Shown piece by piece: positions 8,714 to 17,958 of a stretch of 64,000 nucleotides of DNA. Where the stretch lies: NCBI RefSeq assembly GCF_005222755.1, contig NZ_STGD01000003.1, positions 310,001 through 374,000 on the forward strand. The letters are read 5' to 3'. The DNA is from Roseomonas sp. HF4. GTDB taxonomy: Bacteria > Pseudomonadota > Alphaproteobacteria > Acetobacterales > Acetobacteraceae. Position numbers and translations under genes: made by a program. Positions within the stretch are counted from its first letter, which is position 1. Each line of letters begins with the position of its first letter. The notes below the pieces were generated by a model that worked only from the letters and a program-made list of their open reading frames with translations, made no database searches and was not told the origin of the DNA.

Positions 8714-9844
8714 TCACTCCCGCCCCAGCACCTCGGCATTGTGCTCGCCAAGCCGCGGCGCGGCGCGGGACGGGCGCGGGCGGACGCGGTCGAAGCTGAT
8801 TGGCAGGCCGACGACGCGCGGCCCCCCGGGCAGGTCCTGCGCGATGCCGACGGCGGCGAACTGCTCGCTCGCCGCCACCTCGCCGATGTCGTTCACCGCG
8901 GCGCAGGGTACGCCGGCGGCCTCCAGCGCCGCGATCCAGGCATCGCGCGCGCGGGACTTCAGCACCTCGGCGATCAGCGGCACCAGCACGGCGCGGTTGC
9001 GCACGCGCGCCGCGCCCTTGGCGAAGCGCTCGTCCGCCCCCCACTCCGGATGCCCCAGCACCCGCGCGCAGCGCGCCCAGAGACGGTCATTGCCGGCCGC
9101 GAGGCAGAGCGGCCGGTCGGCCGTCTCGAACACCTGGTAGGGCACGATCACGGCGGCGCCGGTGCCGTGCCGCTTCGGCACCTCCCCGGTCGCGAGATGC
9201 GCGTTCACTTGGCCCTCGACCCAATGCACCGCCGTCTCGAACAAGGAGGTGTCAACCAGCCCGCCGCGGCCCGTGATCTCGCGCCGGCGCAGCGCGCCGA
9301 GCGCGCCGATCACGGTGAACATCCCCGTCGCCTTGTCGTTGATCGACGCGCCGCAGAAGGTGGGCGGGTCATCCGCGCGGCCGGTCATGCTCATCATGCC
9401 GCCATAGGCCTGCAGCAGCGGGTCGAAGCCCGGTCGCATCTTCAGCGGCCCGCGATCCCCGAAGGCCCAGATCGAGCAGTAGATCAGGCGCGGATGCCGC
9501 GCGAGCATCGCGTCGGGGCCGATGCCGATCTCGTCCATCACGCCGGGGCGGAGGTTCTGGATCAGGATGTCGGCGCCCTCGCAGAGCCGGTGCAGCGCGT
9601 CCAGGTCCGCCGCTGCCTTCAGGTCGAGCGTGACGCTGCGCTTGCTCCGGTTCTGCCCGTGGAAATAGAGCGAGGTCTCTCCGTCCGGCCCGAAGGGCGG
9701 GCCCCAGCCGCGCGCGTCGTCGCCTCCGTCCGGTTTCTCCACCTTGATCACGTCGGCGCCCATGTCGGCCATGATCGCGCCCGCGAGCGGCCCGGCCAGC
9801 GCCTGGCCCACCTCGATCACCCGCACCCCTTCGAGCGGCAGCAT
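8714..9844 (-). CDS. CaiB/BaiF (family III) CoA-transferase
   Basis: A 376-residue class III CoA-transferase of the formyl-CoA transferase/alpha-methylacyl-CoA racemase fold. It moves CoA between carboxylic acids through an aspartyl-CoA thioester. Signature stretches are GVRVIEVGQALAGPLAG and DMGADVIKVEKP at the N terminus, SKRSVTLDLK, and RPGFDPLLQAYGG, where the Asp is the expected catalytic residue. The C-terminal part has GVPCAAVNDIGEV and LGEHNAEVL. Start ATG 9844 is preferred to ATG 9853 or GTG 9874 because a GGAGGG motif lies 9 bases upstream. The acyl substrate is not deducible and no dehydrogenase or ligase partner is adjacent. It is divergent from the sulfotransferase gene. Confidence 0.92.
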   Translation of the reverse strand: MLPLEGVRVIEVGQALAGPLAGAIMADMGADVIKVEKPDGGDDARGWGPPFGPDGETSLYFHGQNRSKRSVTLDLKAAADLDALHRLCEGADILIQNLRPGVMDEIGIGPDAMLARHPRLIYCSIWAFGDRGPLKMRPGFDPLLQAYGGMMSMTGRADDPPTFCGASINDKATGMFTVIGALGALRRREITGRGGLVDTSLFETAVHWVEGQVNAHLATGEVPKRHGTGAAVIVPYQVFETADRPLCLAAGNDRLWARCARVLGHPEWGADERFAKGAARVRNRAVLVPLIAEVLKSRARDAWIAALEAAGVPCAAVNDIGEVAASEQFAAVGIAQDLPGGPRVVGLPISFDRVRPRPSRAAPRLGEHNAEVLGRE

Positions 9845-9954
9845 TCCCGGCATCCCTCCAGCGGTCCCGGGCACCGAGCATAGGCACCGGGCGCCGCCTG
9901 GAAAGGCACCGCACGCGTGTTCCGCACCCGGCGCTTCTCTGATATGCGGCCGGC

Positions 9955-10749
9955 ATGGCGCTTTCCCCGCACCCCGAGGCCGCCGGGCGCAGGCTCGTCT
10001 TCCTGCACCTGCCCAAGACCGGCGGCACCACGCTGCACCACCATTTCTCGAAGCATTTCGCGCCGGAGGAGGTCTGCCCGGAGCGCTTCTCGGCGCTCGA
10101 CCGCTACTCCACCGAGGAATTGTCGCGCTGGCGCTATTTCTCAGGGCACTACAATTTCGACCAGCTGCGCCTGATCCCCGGGCCGCTCTTCATCGTGACC
10201 GTACTGCGCGACCCGGTGGAGCGCGTGCTCTCGACCTATTATTTCTGGAAGCGGCACCGGCCGGAAGTGATCGCCGCGCGCAAGCTCGAAGGGCCGGCCA
10301 TCGCGCGCGCGGGCACGCTGCTCGACTTCCTGCGCAACCGCCACCACGAGGTGACCGACGCCACCGACAACACCATGGCGCGCTACCTCGCCGGGCAGAT
10401 GAACGTGTGGGCGGACGGCACCTGGCGCTACAATTCCGGCGCGGGCGGCATGAACGTGACCGAGCTCGAGGTCATGCACCGCGCCACCGGCAACCTCCTG
10501 GCCACCGATGTCTTCGGCATCTCGAGCCAGCTCGGGCAGATCTATACGCGGGTTGCGCTGGCCTTCGGCATGCCGCGCGTCGCCGCCATGGGCCGGCTCA
10601 ACACGCGGCAGGAGGAGACCGCCGCGCTCGAGCCCGTGGTCGAGGAGGAGATCACGCCCGAGATCCGCGCCGAGCTCGACCGCTGCACGCAACTCGACCG
10701 GATGCTGTTCCGCCTGGCGCGGGCGCATCTGCGCCAGGTGCCGCGCTGA
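9955..10749 (+). CDS. Sulfotransferase family 2-type protein
   Basis: A 264-residue protein with the two PAPS-binding elements of sulfotransferases: a P-loop-like LHLPKTGGTTLHHHF (about residues 17-31) and the 3-prime-phosphate-binding segment VTVLRDPVERVLSTYYFW (about 80-98). Proteins of this class transfer sulfate from PAPS to carbohydrate or small-molecule hydroxyls; the acceptor cannot be deduced. No signal peptide or membrane segment is visible, so it is probably cytoplasmic. It is the first gene of an overlapping set: its TGA shares bases with the proposed start of the following MFS gene, which itself overlaps the acetyltransferase gene, so the three may act on one product. Confidence 0.85.
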   Translation: MALSPHPEAAGRRLVFLHLPKTGGTTLHHHFSKHFAPEEVCPERFSALDRYSTEELSRWRYFSGHYNFDQLRLIPGPLFIVTVLRDPVERVLSTYYFWKRHRPEVIAARKLEGPAIARAGTLLDFLRNRHHEVTDATDNTMARYLAGQMNVWADGTWRYNSGAGGMNVTELEVMHRATGNLLATDVFGISSQLGQIYTRVALAFGMPRVAAMGRLNTRQEETAALEPVVEEEITPEIRAELDRCTQLDRMLFRLARAHLRQVPR

Positions 10750-11903
10750 CCGCCACGAACCGCTGGGCGGAACTCGGCATCCTCGCTGCCTCCCGCGCCG
10801 CGATGGGCGCGCAGTTCCAGGTGGTGGGCGCGCTCGGCCCGCTTCTGATCGGCTCGCTGGCCTCGGACTGGGCGCAACTCGGCACGCTGATCGGCGCCTA
10901 TTCGCTGGCGGGCGTCTTCGTGGCGCTGCCGGCGGGCTGGGTGATGGCGCGGCTCGGGGACCGGCGGGTGCTGCTGGCTGGCGTCGCGCTGATGGCGCTG
11001 GGCGGAGCGGGGCTGGCGCTGGCGGAGGGATTCGTGGGCGCCATGGCCGGGCGGGTCGTCTCGGGCATGGGCGGCGCCCTGCTCGCGCTCGCCTGCGCCA
11101 AGATGGTGCTCGACCGCTTCGCGGGCGCAGCGCTCGCGCCGGCACTCGGGTTCATGCTCATGGCCTGGCCATGCGGGATCGGGCTCGCGCTCGTGGTGCT
11201 GCCGCTCCTGGGTGAGGACTGGCGGTCGGGGCTCTGGCTCTCGGCGGCGGTCTGCGCGGCGTCCTTCCTGCCGCTCGCGCTCACGCTGCCGCGCGGGGCG
11301 GCGGCTGGCGCGGCGCCGGCGCGGCGCGGCGGGCTGCTCCGCGCGGAATGGGCGCCTCTGGTCTCGGCCGGCGCCGTCTGGGGCTTCTACAACGCGGCCT
11401 ATGTCGTGGCACTCGGCTTCGCGCCGGCCTTCCTTGTCGCGCGCGGCTGGACCGTGGAGGCGGCGGGCTTCGCCGCGTCGCTGATCGGCTTCGCCATCCT
11501 GCCGCTGCTGCCGATGGGGGGCGCGCTGGCCGAACGCGCGGGCCGGCCCGTGGCGGTCATCATCGGCTGCATGGCCGGCATGGCGGGTTGCCTGCTGGGA
11601 CTGGTGGCGGGCGCGTCGCCCTGGCTCTGCCTCGCGCTGTTCGGGGTGCTGACGGCGCCGCCGGCCTCGCTGGTCATGGCGATGGTCGGGCGCGCGCTCT
11701 CGCCCGCCAGCAGGGCCTTCGGCATGGGGGTGCACTACACGCTGTTCTACGGGGCGCTGGCGGTGCTGCCGCCGCTGGCCGGGCTGGCGCGGGACATGAC
11801 CGGCGCGCCGGCGGCGCCGCTGCTGGCCGGCGTCGGCTTCCTGGCGGTGGCGCTGGGGGCGCTCGGCCTGCATCTTCGCGTGGCACCGAGACGCCTTGCA
11901 TGA
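10746..11903 (+). CDS. MFS transporter (CynX/NarK-like), probable non-ATG start
   Basis: About 385 residues with some 12 hydrophobic segments and major-facilitator signatures: [17 protein letters not shown] in the first helix, an [13 protein letters not shown] loop between helices 2 and 3, and [13 protein letters not shown] in the second half. The start is a problem. Relatives carry a short RW-containing N-terminal arm that is present here ([10 protein letters not shown]) but lies upstream of the first ATG (10803). In frame, the only close candidate initiator is CTG at 10746, overlapping the sulfotransferase stop as CTGA. Starting at 10803 would remove part of helix 1. The 3-prime end overlaps the acetyltransferase ATG by four bases. 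The transported compound is unknown. Confidence 0.8.
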   Translation: MTATNRWAELGILAASRAAMGAQFQVVGALGPLLIGSLASDWAQLGTLIGAYSLAGVFVALPAGWVMARLGDRRVLLAGVALMALGGAGLALAEGFVGAMAGRVVSGMGGALLALACAKMVLDRFAGAALAPALGFMLMAWPCGIGLALVVLPLLGEDWRSGLWLSAAVCAASFLPLALTLPRGAAAGAAPARRGGLLRAEWAPLVSAGAVWGFYNAAYVVALGFAPAFLVARGWTVEAAGFAASLIGFAILPLLPMGGALAERAGRPVAVIIGCMAGMAGCLLGLVAGASPWLCLALFGVLTAPPASLVMAMVGRALSPASRAFGMGVHYTLFYGALAVLPPLAGLARDMTGAPAAPLLAGVGFLAVALGALGLHLRVAPRRLA

Positions 11904-12550
11904 TCCCGCGGCCCGACCCCGACACGCTCCGCCCGATCCCGCATGCGCCGGGCGTGGTGTTCCTGAAGCCGCTCCTGGCCCGCCATCCCGAAGTCGCGAA
12001 CGTCGCCGCCGGGGACTTCACCTATTACCACGACCACGAGCCCGCCGAGGCGCTGCGCTTCCTCGACCGCTGCGTGCACTACAACTACGGCACGGGCCGG
12101 CTCTCCTTCGGGCGCTACTGCGCCATCGCGCACCGCGCGACCTTCCTGATGCCGGGCGGGAACCACGCCATGGCCGGGCCGTCCACCTTCCCCTTCGGCA
12201 TCCTGGGGGGTGCCTTCGCCGAGGCGCTGCCGCTCGCCGACTATCCCTGGCGCGGCGGCGGCCCGATCGAGATCGGGCATGATGTCTGGATCGGCACCGA
12301 ATGCCTCGTGCTGCCGGGCGTCACGGTCGGCCACGGCGCGGTGGTCGGCGCGCGGGCCGTGGTGGCGAAGGACGTCCCGCCCTATGCCGTCGTCGCGGGC
12401 AACCCCGCGCGGGTGGTGCGGATGCGCTTCGATGCGCCGACCATCGCGCGGCTGCTCGAGATCGGCTGGTGGGACTGGCCGGCCGATCGCGTCGCGCGCG
12501 CCGTGCCGGCGCTGGTGGCGGGCGACGTCGCGGCGCTCACTCGCGCCTGA
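11900..12550 (+). CDS. CatB-related O-acetyltransferase (xenobiotic acetyltransferase-type, hexapeptide repeat)
   Basis: A 216-residue left-handed beta-helix acyltransferase. The hexapeptide-repeat coil is visible in [76 protein letters not shown], the classic ending of the Vat/CatB (XAT) group. The histidine of the GGNHAM segment is the expected general base. The family acetylates hydroxyls of streptogramins, chloramphenicol or sugars; the true substrate here is unknown and resistance should not be assumed. The ATG at 11900 overlaps the MFS stop (ATGA), so translation is probably coupled. It converges with, and overlaps by 14 bases, the phosphatase gene on the other strand. Confidence 0.88.
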   Translation: MIPRPDPDTLRPIPHAPGVVFLKPLLARHPEVANVAAGDFTYYHDHEPAEALRFLDRCVHYNYGTGRLSFGRYCAIAHRATFLMPGGNHAMAGPSTFPFGILGGAFAEALPLADYPWRGGGPIEIGHDVWIGTECLVLPGVTVGHGAVVGARAVVAKDVPPYAVVAGNPARVVRMRFDAPTIARLLEIGWWDWPADRVARAVPALVAGDVAALTRA

Positions 12551-13208
12551 GCACCCCGTCCACCAGCCGGTCGGCCCAGGCGGTGCTGCGGAAGGACGCC
12601 CGTAGCGCGTCCTCCGAATAATCGTCCCGCACCCAGTCGAGGAACGGCGTCGGCCCGTGCGCCTTCACATGCGCGGCATAGGCGCGGAAGAAGGCGTCGA
12701 GGATGCCGGTGCGCGCCGCCGCCACATGCCCGTGGCGGAGCGAGAGCTGCGCCAGCGCCTCCTCCACCGGCCGGCCCTGCAGCACCAGCCAGAGCCCGGC
12801 CGCGAGGCCCGTCCGGTCGGCGCCAGACTTGCAGTGGATCAGCGCCGGCTCCTCCATCCGGTCGAACAGGCCAGCCAGGCGCAGGATCCGGTCCTTGTGC
12901 GGCGCGCCGCGGCTCTCCAGCGGCGCGTCAATGTGCACCAGCCCGAGATCGGCCGCCGCCTGCCGCCCGAGCACGTCCGATCCGCAGGCCTCCCGGTGGC
13001 CGCGCAGGTTGATGACGGTGCGGATTCCATGCCGGCGCACCGCCTGTTCCAGTTGCCAGGGCGTCGGGTGGTTCGACCGGTAGAGCCGTCCGCTCTCCAC
13101 CACGCCCCAGTTGCGCCAGCCGAGGCGCAGCAGGGCATGGTCGACGAACAGGCTGTTGAGCCAGGCGGCGCGGCGGCCGCCAGGCGCGCTGAGGTCGCGG
13201 CCGGACAT
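12537..13208 (-). CDS. Protein tyrosine/dual-specificity phosphatase-like protein
   Basis: A 223-residue protein with the cysteine-phosphatase P-loop [10 protein letters not shown]; the CX5R signature is C126...R132. Upstream, the segments [31 protein letters not shown] and the Asp/Glu-rich region fit the tyrosine-phosphatase/dual-specificity (DSP-Siw14-like) family. Family members remove phosphate from tyrosine or from inositol/small-molecule phosphates. No signal peptide is seen, so it should act in the cytoplasm. It sits 47 bases downstream of the exonuclease gene on the same strand, and its 3-prime end overlaps the convergent acetyltransferase gene by 14 bases. Confidence 0.85.
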   Translation of the reverse strand: MSGRDLSAPGGRRAAWLNSLFVDHALLRLGWRNWGVVESGRLYRSNHPTPWQLEQAVRRHGIRTVINLRGHREACGSDVLGRQAAADLGLVHIDAPLESRGAPHKDRILRLAGLFDRMEEPALIHCKSGADRTGLAAGLWLVLQGRPVEEALAQLSLRHGHVAAARTGILDAFFRAYAAHVKAHGPTPFLDWVRDDYSEDALRASFRSTAWADRLVDGVLRRE

Positions 13209-13255
13209 GCGGGGCGGGCCTTACCCCGGCCGGCGCCGCTTGGACAGGGGAGGCG

Positions 13256-14065
13256 TCATGCCGCGGCCAGCCGAGCCGCGACCAGCGCGTGCTCCGCGAA
13301 GTCGGGCTCGGCGCGGTGTTCCTCGAGGAAGGCGGCGAAGCCGGCGAATCCGGCGCGCGCCGCGCCGCCGCCCAATCCGCCCGTCGCCTGCAGCCAGCGC
13401 AGCAGCAGCAGGAAGGTGGCGGCGACGTCGGTCTCGCAATAGGTCGCGACCTCGGCGCCGCGGCCGGCGCGCATGGCGGGCTCGACCTCCGCCCCGTGCA
13501 TGGCCGCCTTGGCGGTCAGGCCGAGCAGCGCGCAGGCCTCCGCGAGCGATGGCATGGGCGAGGCGCGGAATCCGCTCAGCCGATCCGCCAGGTCCAGGTG
13601 ATCCTTGCCGAAGCGATAGCCGTAGTCCCGCCCGTTGGCGCCGTGCAGCGAGGGCATGGCGACGCCGGTCGCCATCGCGCGGTAGCGCAGTACGGGAATG
13701 TCGAAGCCCGAGGTGTTGAAGCCGACCAGGACCGGGCCGGGGCGCCCCTGCGCGAGGGTGCGCTCGAACAGGGCCAGGATCTCGGCCTCCGGGGTGTCGC
13801 CGATGTGGCGCGCGGCCAGGCGGCGGACGCGGAAGGGCTCGTCATGCCCGTCGCGCTCGGCGACCAGCAGAGCGAGGCAGGCGATGGCGTGCAGCGGCGG
13901 CTTGAGGAAGGCCGTGGCGGCGTCCTGGCCGTCCCGCGCATAGCGGGCGCCGAGGCGTTCGCGCAGCGCCGCGTCGTCCAGGCCCTCGGCGGCCTCGCCC
14001 AGCAGGGCGCGGCCGGCGGCGAGGTCGGGGATGGTCTCGATGTCGAAGACGACGATGCGGTCCAT
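13256..14065 (-). CDS. Predicted 3-prime to 5-prime exonuclease related to the DNA polymerase B exonuclease domain
   Basis: A 269-residue protein with a DEDD-type exonuclease core: FDIETIPD at the N terminus (D8 and E10 as metal ligands), VGFNTSGFDIPVLRYRA as the second motif, and the C-terminal YCETDVAATFLLLLRW segment, which fits a YX3D third motif. The segment DYGYRFGKDHLDLADRLSGF is typical of the PolB-exo2 family of stand-alone bacterial exonucleases. It probably degrades single-stranded nucleic acid 3-prime to 5-prime; the in vivo role is unknown. Start ATG at 14065 is chosen because the first catalytic motif must lie near the N terminus; the open frame continues upstream through an intergenic palindromic repeat and is not coding there. 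Confidence 0.88.
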   Translation of the reverse strand: MDRIVVFDIETIPDLAAGRALLGEAAEGLDDAALRERLGARYARDGQDAATAFLKPPLHAIACLALLVAERDGHDEPFRVRRLAARHIGDTPEAEILALFERTLAQGRPGPVLVGFNTSGFDIPVLRYRAMATGVAMPSLHGANGRDYGYRFGKDHLDLADRLSGFRASPMPSLAEACALLGLTAKAAMHGAEVEPAMRAGRGAEVATYCETDVAATFLLLLRWLQATGGLGGGAARAGFAGFAAFLEEHRAEPDFAEHALVAARLAAA

Positions 14066-14085
14066 AGGGGCATCATGCCCTGATT

Positions 14086-14231
14086 CCGGGAGGGGCGCCG
14101 CCCCTCCCGGACCCACCCCGCCGAGGGCCGAAAGGCCCTCGGAACCCGATACCTTGGCGTCCCGCCTCCCAGAACCGGCGCCAGGGGACAAGGAAGGGAG
14201 GGGGCTCGGGGGAGGTTCTCCTCCCCCGACC
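14086..14231. repeat. Composite palindromic intergenic repeat, copy A (both modules)
   Basis: This lies between the MFS gene and the exonuclease gene. The left part (14086-14142, module 1) has two perfect hairpins: 14086-14110, a 10-pair stem around CGGGAGGGGC, and 14121-14142, a 9-pair stem CCGAGGGCC with a GAAA loop. The right part (14151-14231, module 2) holds a GGCGCC-containing spacer, an AAGGAAGGGA tract and a perfect hairpin at 14207-14228 (stem CGGGGGAGG, loop TTCT). Module 1 matches copy B in reverse orientation; module 2 matches copies C (reversed) and D. It may also end transcription of the MFS gene. Confidence 0.8.
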
Positions 14232-14250
14232 TTGTCGACCGACGCGCCCG

Positions 14251-15417
14251 TCAGGCCCTTGGCGGGGTCGATGGCCTCTCGCGTCGCAGCAGCGCCGCGG
14301 CAAGCCCCGCGCACAGCAGCGCGACCCCCGCCCAGAACCCCGCCAGCGCCGCCCCCGCCCCGAAGGCATCCACCGCCAGTCCCGTCAGCAGCGGCGGGAT
14401 GCAGAACCCCGCATGGGCCACGAGGAAGACCCCCGCCGCGGCGCGCGCGCGGTCCTCGCCCGAGGCTGCCTCGGTCGCGGCCGCCAGGGCGCCGACATAG
14501 AGGAAGCCGTAGGCGGCGCTGCCCACCAGCGCGCCGCCCGCCAGCAGCAGCGGCAGGGAGGCGGCCAGCGTGCCGAGCACGACCAGCCCCGCCCCCGCGG
14601 CCAGCACCGGCAGCCCGACCAGCGAGGACCGCCGCGCCGCCATGCCGCCGATCGCCTGCTGCACCGCCGTTCCGGCCAGGATCATGAAGCACACCGCCAG
14701 CGGGCCGAGTCGCGGATGGCCCGCCGCGGCGAGTGCGCTCGGCACCGAGGTGATGGCGACGCCCGTCACGCCCCAGGCCGCGAACATCCCGAAGGAGGGG
14801 GCGAGGGTGCCGCGCGGGAAGGCCGGCACGCGCAGCCATGCGACGCGCGCGGGCGGGCGGCGGTCCGGCAGGCGCGCGACCACGGGCAGCAGGACCACGA
14901 CGGCCGCGATGTGCAGCCAGAAGGTGACGGGCGGTTCCGCAGTGCCGAGCAGCCAGAGCGCGACCAGCGTCGCGAGTCCCCCCGCGCCGTAGGATCCCGC
15001 CGTGCCGAAGGCCATGACGCGCGCCGCGCGCCGCCCGGCCTCCGGCCCGCCCGCGAGTTCCGCCGCCCAGGCCGTGGCGCCGCCCGCGACCAGGCCGATC
15101 GCGAGCCCCTGCAGCGCGCGCGCCGCCGCCAGCGCGCCGAGCCCCGGCGCCAGCACGAGCGCGAGCGTGGAGAGCCCCGCCAGCACCAGCCCCGCCAGCA
15201 CGCAGGGTTTGCGCCCGATCCGGTCGGACAGGCCGCCGAGCAGCGGCGCCGTGACGATCAGCGTGCCGGCATAGGCGATGAAGGCGGCGGCCAGGCCGCC
15301 CGCGCCGCCGCCGTCGCGCGTCGCATAGGCGGTGAAGAGCGGCATCGCGAGGGTGGTGGAGAACCCGATCGCGAAGACCGCGGCCCCGACCGTCGCGACG
15401 CCTGCATTTCTTGGCAC
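14251..15417 (-). CDS. MFS transporter
   Basis: About 388 residues with 10-12 hydrophobic segments. The cytoplasmic loop GGLSDRIGRKPCVLAGL between helices 2 and 3 is the classic MFS motif A (GXXXDRXGRK). Gly/Ala-rich helices such as ALQGLAIGLVAGGATAWAAELAG fit the drug/proton or sugar-efflux branches. The substrate cannot be told. The start is uncertain: GTG at 15417 is used because it leaves a short arm (VPRNAGVATVG) before helix 1. The frame stays open to a TTG at 15504, but that codon lies inside palindromic repeat B and the extension has no membrane character. Same strand as the heparinase gene upstream and the exonuclease downstream, separated from each by a repeat copy. Confidence 0.82.
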   Translation of the reverse strand: MPRNAGVATVGAAVFAIGFSTTLAMPLFTAYATRDGGGAGGLAAAFIAYAGTLIVTAPLLGGLSDRIGRKPCVLAGLVLAGLSTLALVLAPGLGALAAARALQGLAIGLVAGGATAWAAELAGGPEAGRRAARVMAFGTAGSYGAGGLATLVALWLLGTAEPPVTFWLHIAAVVVLLPVVARLPDRRPPARVAWLRVPAFPRGTLAPSFGMFAAWGVTGVAITSVPSALAAAGHPRLGPLAVCFMILAGTAVQQAIGGMAARRSSLVGLPVLAAGAGLVVLGTLAASLPLLLAGGALVGSAAYGFLYVGALAAATEAASGEDRARAAAGVFLVAHAGFCIPPLLTGLAVDAFGAGAALAGFWAGVALLCAGLAAALLRRERPSTPPRA

Positions 15418-15500
15418 GGGGACATGGTCGGGCGCGGCGCGGGATGCGTCAACGCAGGGCAGGGCGCTGCCTTGCCCGGTGCCCCGATCGGTATTGGTTC

Positions 15501-15557
15501 CCAAAGGCCCTACGGCCTTTGGTGGGGAGAGGTCCGGAGAGGGAGACGCCCCTCTCC
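15501..15557. repeat. Palindromic intergenic repeat, copy B (module 1 only)
   Basis: Two hairpins sit 4 bases beyond the heparinase stop codon (minus strand): 15501-15522 has a perfect 9-pair stem CCAAAGGCC with loop CTAC; 15536-15557 has an 8-pair stem GGAGAGGG. They are joined by TGGGGAGAGGTCC. Read on the minus strand this lines up with module 1 of copy A, keeping both stems and the GGACC linker while several stem bases differ. It could serve as the heparinase terminator, although no run of T follows. Confidence 0.75.
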
Positions 15558-15561
15558 GCCG

Positions 15562-17223
15562 CTACGACTCCGGCGCCGCCTGCCCCGGCCCGGGCATCGA
15601 TACCCGCGTGATCGCCCACTGGACCGAGGCCTCGCCCTCCTCGGCCACCAGCACCACCTGGTTCGACCGGCGCGCCTCGGCGCCGAGATAGACGCTTTCC
15701 TCCAGCGCCACGCGCGCCCCCTTGGCGCGGATCTTCCAGCCCATGCCGGATGGCAGCCGGAGCAGCGCCGCGCTTTCGTCCTGCAGCAGGGAGGCGACGA
15801 CCCCCGGATGCAGGTGGAACCGCAGCACGAAGCCCGGTGGGGCGGCGTCGCCGGCCATCTCGACCATGTCCTCGCCGCGCAGGTCGTCCCCGGATTCGGC
15901 CAGATAGAGGCGGCGGCGATGCAGCGCGCCGAAGCTGCGGCGCCAGCCGTCGTGCGACGCTTCCAGCCATTGGGCGCCGGCGGCCTCGTGGCGGGCGGTC
16001 TCGACCTCCTCCGGCCGGCGGCCAAGGCCGTTGGCGCGGAGTTCGGCGGAATTGGTGTCCGACAGGATCAGCGTGGAATGCGCGGCGGTGGCGCGCAGCG
16101 CATCGCGCCAGGCTTCCTCGGCCGCCGGTGCGGCGCCGCAATTCACGATCAGGCGGTCGCGGCCGACCGACATCTCGAAGGCGAGGGTGCCGGCATGGGC
16201 GAGTCGGTCGGCCCCGGCCGGCAGCCCGCCATCCCCGGCGCCGGCTGCGCGGCCCGATGGCGGCGCGCCGGTGTCCACGATGACCAGCGTGCGGCCGGCC
16301 TGCAGGCGCTCGAAGCCCGTCTCGGGCAGTTCGGCGGGCGCGCGGCCGCGGGCCTGGCCCTGGGTCAGCACCAAATCGACCAGCGCCGAGCCTTCCTCCC
16401 GCGTGCCGTTGAACAGCGCGAGCGCGCCGTCGCCGTGGCGGAACAGGCGCAGCGCGGGCGCCGCGCGGTCGAGCACGGCGGCGAGGTGCGGCGGCGGCTC
16501 GACGCCAGCGCCGTGCAGTAGGTTGCGGATCTCGATCAGGTCCTGCAGCGCCAGCAACTGCGCGGCCGGGGAGCGTTCCACATGGCCGCCATCGGGGTGG
16601 AACTGGCGCTCGATCTCGGCCGGCAGGAAGCGGACGGCGCGCTGGAGGTAGGCGTCCTCCTCCAGCGCCACCGCGGCCGCCATGGCGCCCTTCAGCGCGG
16701 CCAGCGCGCCGCGGTGCTCGGCCTCGGCCGGCAGGGCGGCGGAGAGGTCGCGCGCGTCCTGCGCCATGCGCGTCATGACCGCGCGGCGGAAGCCGTCCTC
16801 GGCGGTGGCGGCGAAGAAGTCCCAATGGCCGAGCCAGGCCGACAGCCGCGCGCCGGTCACCTCGGGCGCGTCGGCCACCGCTTCGTCGGCGCCCCGGTTG
16901 AGCCAGTCCGCGGTCAGCGCGCGGGCATGCAGCCGCGCGGCATCGGTGCCGAGCGCGCGCAGGTCGCGCATCCAGGCGAAGCCATGCGCGGCGGCGCGCC
17001 AGGCCGGCGTGCCGGAGGGCGGGTCCCAGCCCTCGGCGCCGGGCGCGCCGGGGCGGAGCATGCGGGCGGTGCCGGCGGTCTCGAATTCACCGCGCAGCAG
17101 GCGGGCGCCGCGCGCGGCATCGCCGGGCCAGAGGTCGCGGAAGGCGCGCGCCGGCGCATCCGGCACGCGGACGGGGCGAAGCCGCGCGAGTCGCTGCCGC
17201 GCGCCGCGCAGGATGCCGATCAT
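15562..17223 (-). CDS. Heparinase II/III family protein
   Basis: A 553-residue protein. The N-terminal half is an alpha-helical toroid-like domain ([61 protein letters not shown]), and the C-terminal half is the beta-sandwich Heparinase_II_III domain ([80 protein letters not shown]). The family includes polysaccharide lyases, but this alphaproteobacterial branch is very widely conserved next to housekeeping genes and its substrate is not established. No signal peptide is seen. Its ATG overlaps the rpe stop by three bases, so the pair is probably co-translated. In many alphaproteobacteria purH follows this gene; here an MFS gene does. Confidence 0.9.
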   Translation of the reverse strand: MIGILRGARQRLARLRPVRVPDAPARAFRDLWPGDAARGARLLRGEFETAGTARMLRPGAPGAEGWDPPSGTPAWRAAAHGFAWMRDLRALGTDAARLHARALTADWLNRGADEAVADAPEVTGARLSAWLGHWDFFAATAEDGFRRAVMTRMAQDARDLSAALPAEAEHRGALAALKGAMAAAVALEEDAYLQRAVRFLPAEIERQFHPDGGHVERSPAAQLLALQDLIEIRNLLHGAGVEPPPHLAAVLDRAAPALRLFRHGDGALALFNGTREEGSALVDLVLTQGQARGRAPAELPETGFERLQAGRTLVIVDTGAPPSGRAAGAGDGGLPAGADRLAHAGTLAFEMSVGRDRLIVNCGAAPAAEEAWRDALRATAAHSTLILSDTNSAELRANGLGRRPEEVETARHEAAGAQWLEASHDGWRRSFGALHRRRLYLAESGDDLRGEDMVEMAGDAAPPGFVLRFHLHPGVVASLLQDESAALLRLPSGMGWKIRAKGARVALEESVYLGAEARRSNQVVLVAEEGEASVQWAITRVSMPGPGQAAPES

Positions 17224-17888
17224 GCGGCCTGCTTCCGGGGCTGGCGCAGCGCCGCCATGGCGGCGCTGTAGTCCGCCTGGCCGAAGACCGCGGTACCGGC
17301 CACCAGGACGTCGGCGCCGGCCTTGATGCAGCGGGGCGCGGTCGCGGCCGTCACGCCGCCATCGACCTGCAGGCGGATGTCGCGCCCCGATGCGTCGATC
17401 ATACGGCGGAGAGTGGCGATCTTTGGCAACTGGCTGTCGAGGAAAGACTGCCCGCCGAATCCCGGGTTCACGGACATGACGAGGATGAGGTCCGTGAGGT
17501 CGAGCACATGCGCGACGGTCTCGACGGGCGTCGCGGGGTTGAGCACCACGCCCGCCTTCTTTCCCAGGGCGCGGATGGTCTGCAGCGACCGGTGCAAATG
17601 CGGCCCCGCTTCCGGGTGCAGGCTGATCCAGTCGGCGCCGGCCTCGGCGAAGGCGGCGAGGTAGGGGTCGGCCGGCGCGATCATCAGGTGGACGTCGAAG
17701 GGGATCGCCGCGTGCCGGCGCAGCGCCTTCACCACGACCGGCCCGAAGGAGATGTTGGGCACGAAATGCCCGTCCATGATGTCGAGGTGCAGCCAGTCGG
17801 CGCCGGCGGCGGCCACGGCCGCGACCTCCTCACCCAGGCGGGCGAAGTCGGCGGCGAGCAGGGACGGGGCGATCAGGGGCGGGGGCAC
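17220..17888 (-). CDS. rpe: Ribulose-phosphate 3-epimerase
   Basis: A 222-residue TIM-barrel epimerase interconverting ribulose 5-phosphate and xylulose 5-phosphate in the pentose phosphate and Calvin pathways. It has the standard motifs: [17 protein letters not shown] at the N terminus, [19 protein letters not shown] with metal-binding His/Asp, [21 protein letters not shown] and the phosphate-binding VDGGV...[12 protein letters not shown]. Length is typical. The start is GTG at 17888. It is the first of a two-gene overlapping unit with the heparinase gene, about 70 bases downstream of the Lrp-type gene on the same strand. Confidence 0.96.
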   Translation of the reverse strand: MPPPLIAPSLLAADFARLGEEVAAVAAAGADWLHLDIMDGHFVPNISFGPVVVKALRRHAAIPFDVHLMIAPADPYLAAFAEAGADWISLHPEAGPHLHRSLQTIRALGKKAGVVLNPATPVETVAHVLDLTDLILVMSVNPGFGGQSFLDSQLPKIATLRRMIDASGRDIRLQVDGGVTAATAPRCIKAGADVLVAGTAVFGQADYSAAMAALRQPRKQAA

Positions 17889-17958
17889 GAGTCGATATGT
17901 AGCGGTTTGCGCCGGAGGGCGGGAGTCTTCGGTCGCCGCCCGTGCCGCTCGCGCCGCG

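Noticed and set aside
11900..12550. Calling the acetyltransferase an antibiotic-resistance gene
   Set aside because: The CatB/XAT fold is shared with many sugar and metabolite acetyltransferases; nothing in the sequence shows a drug substrate.
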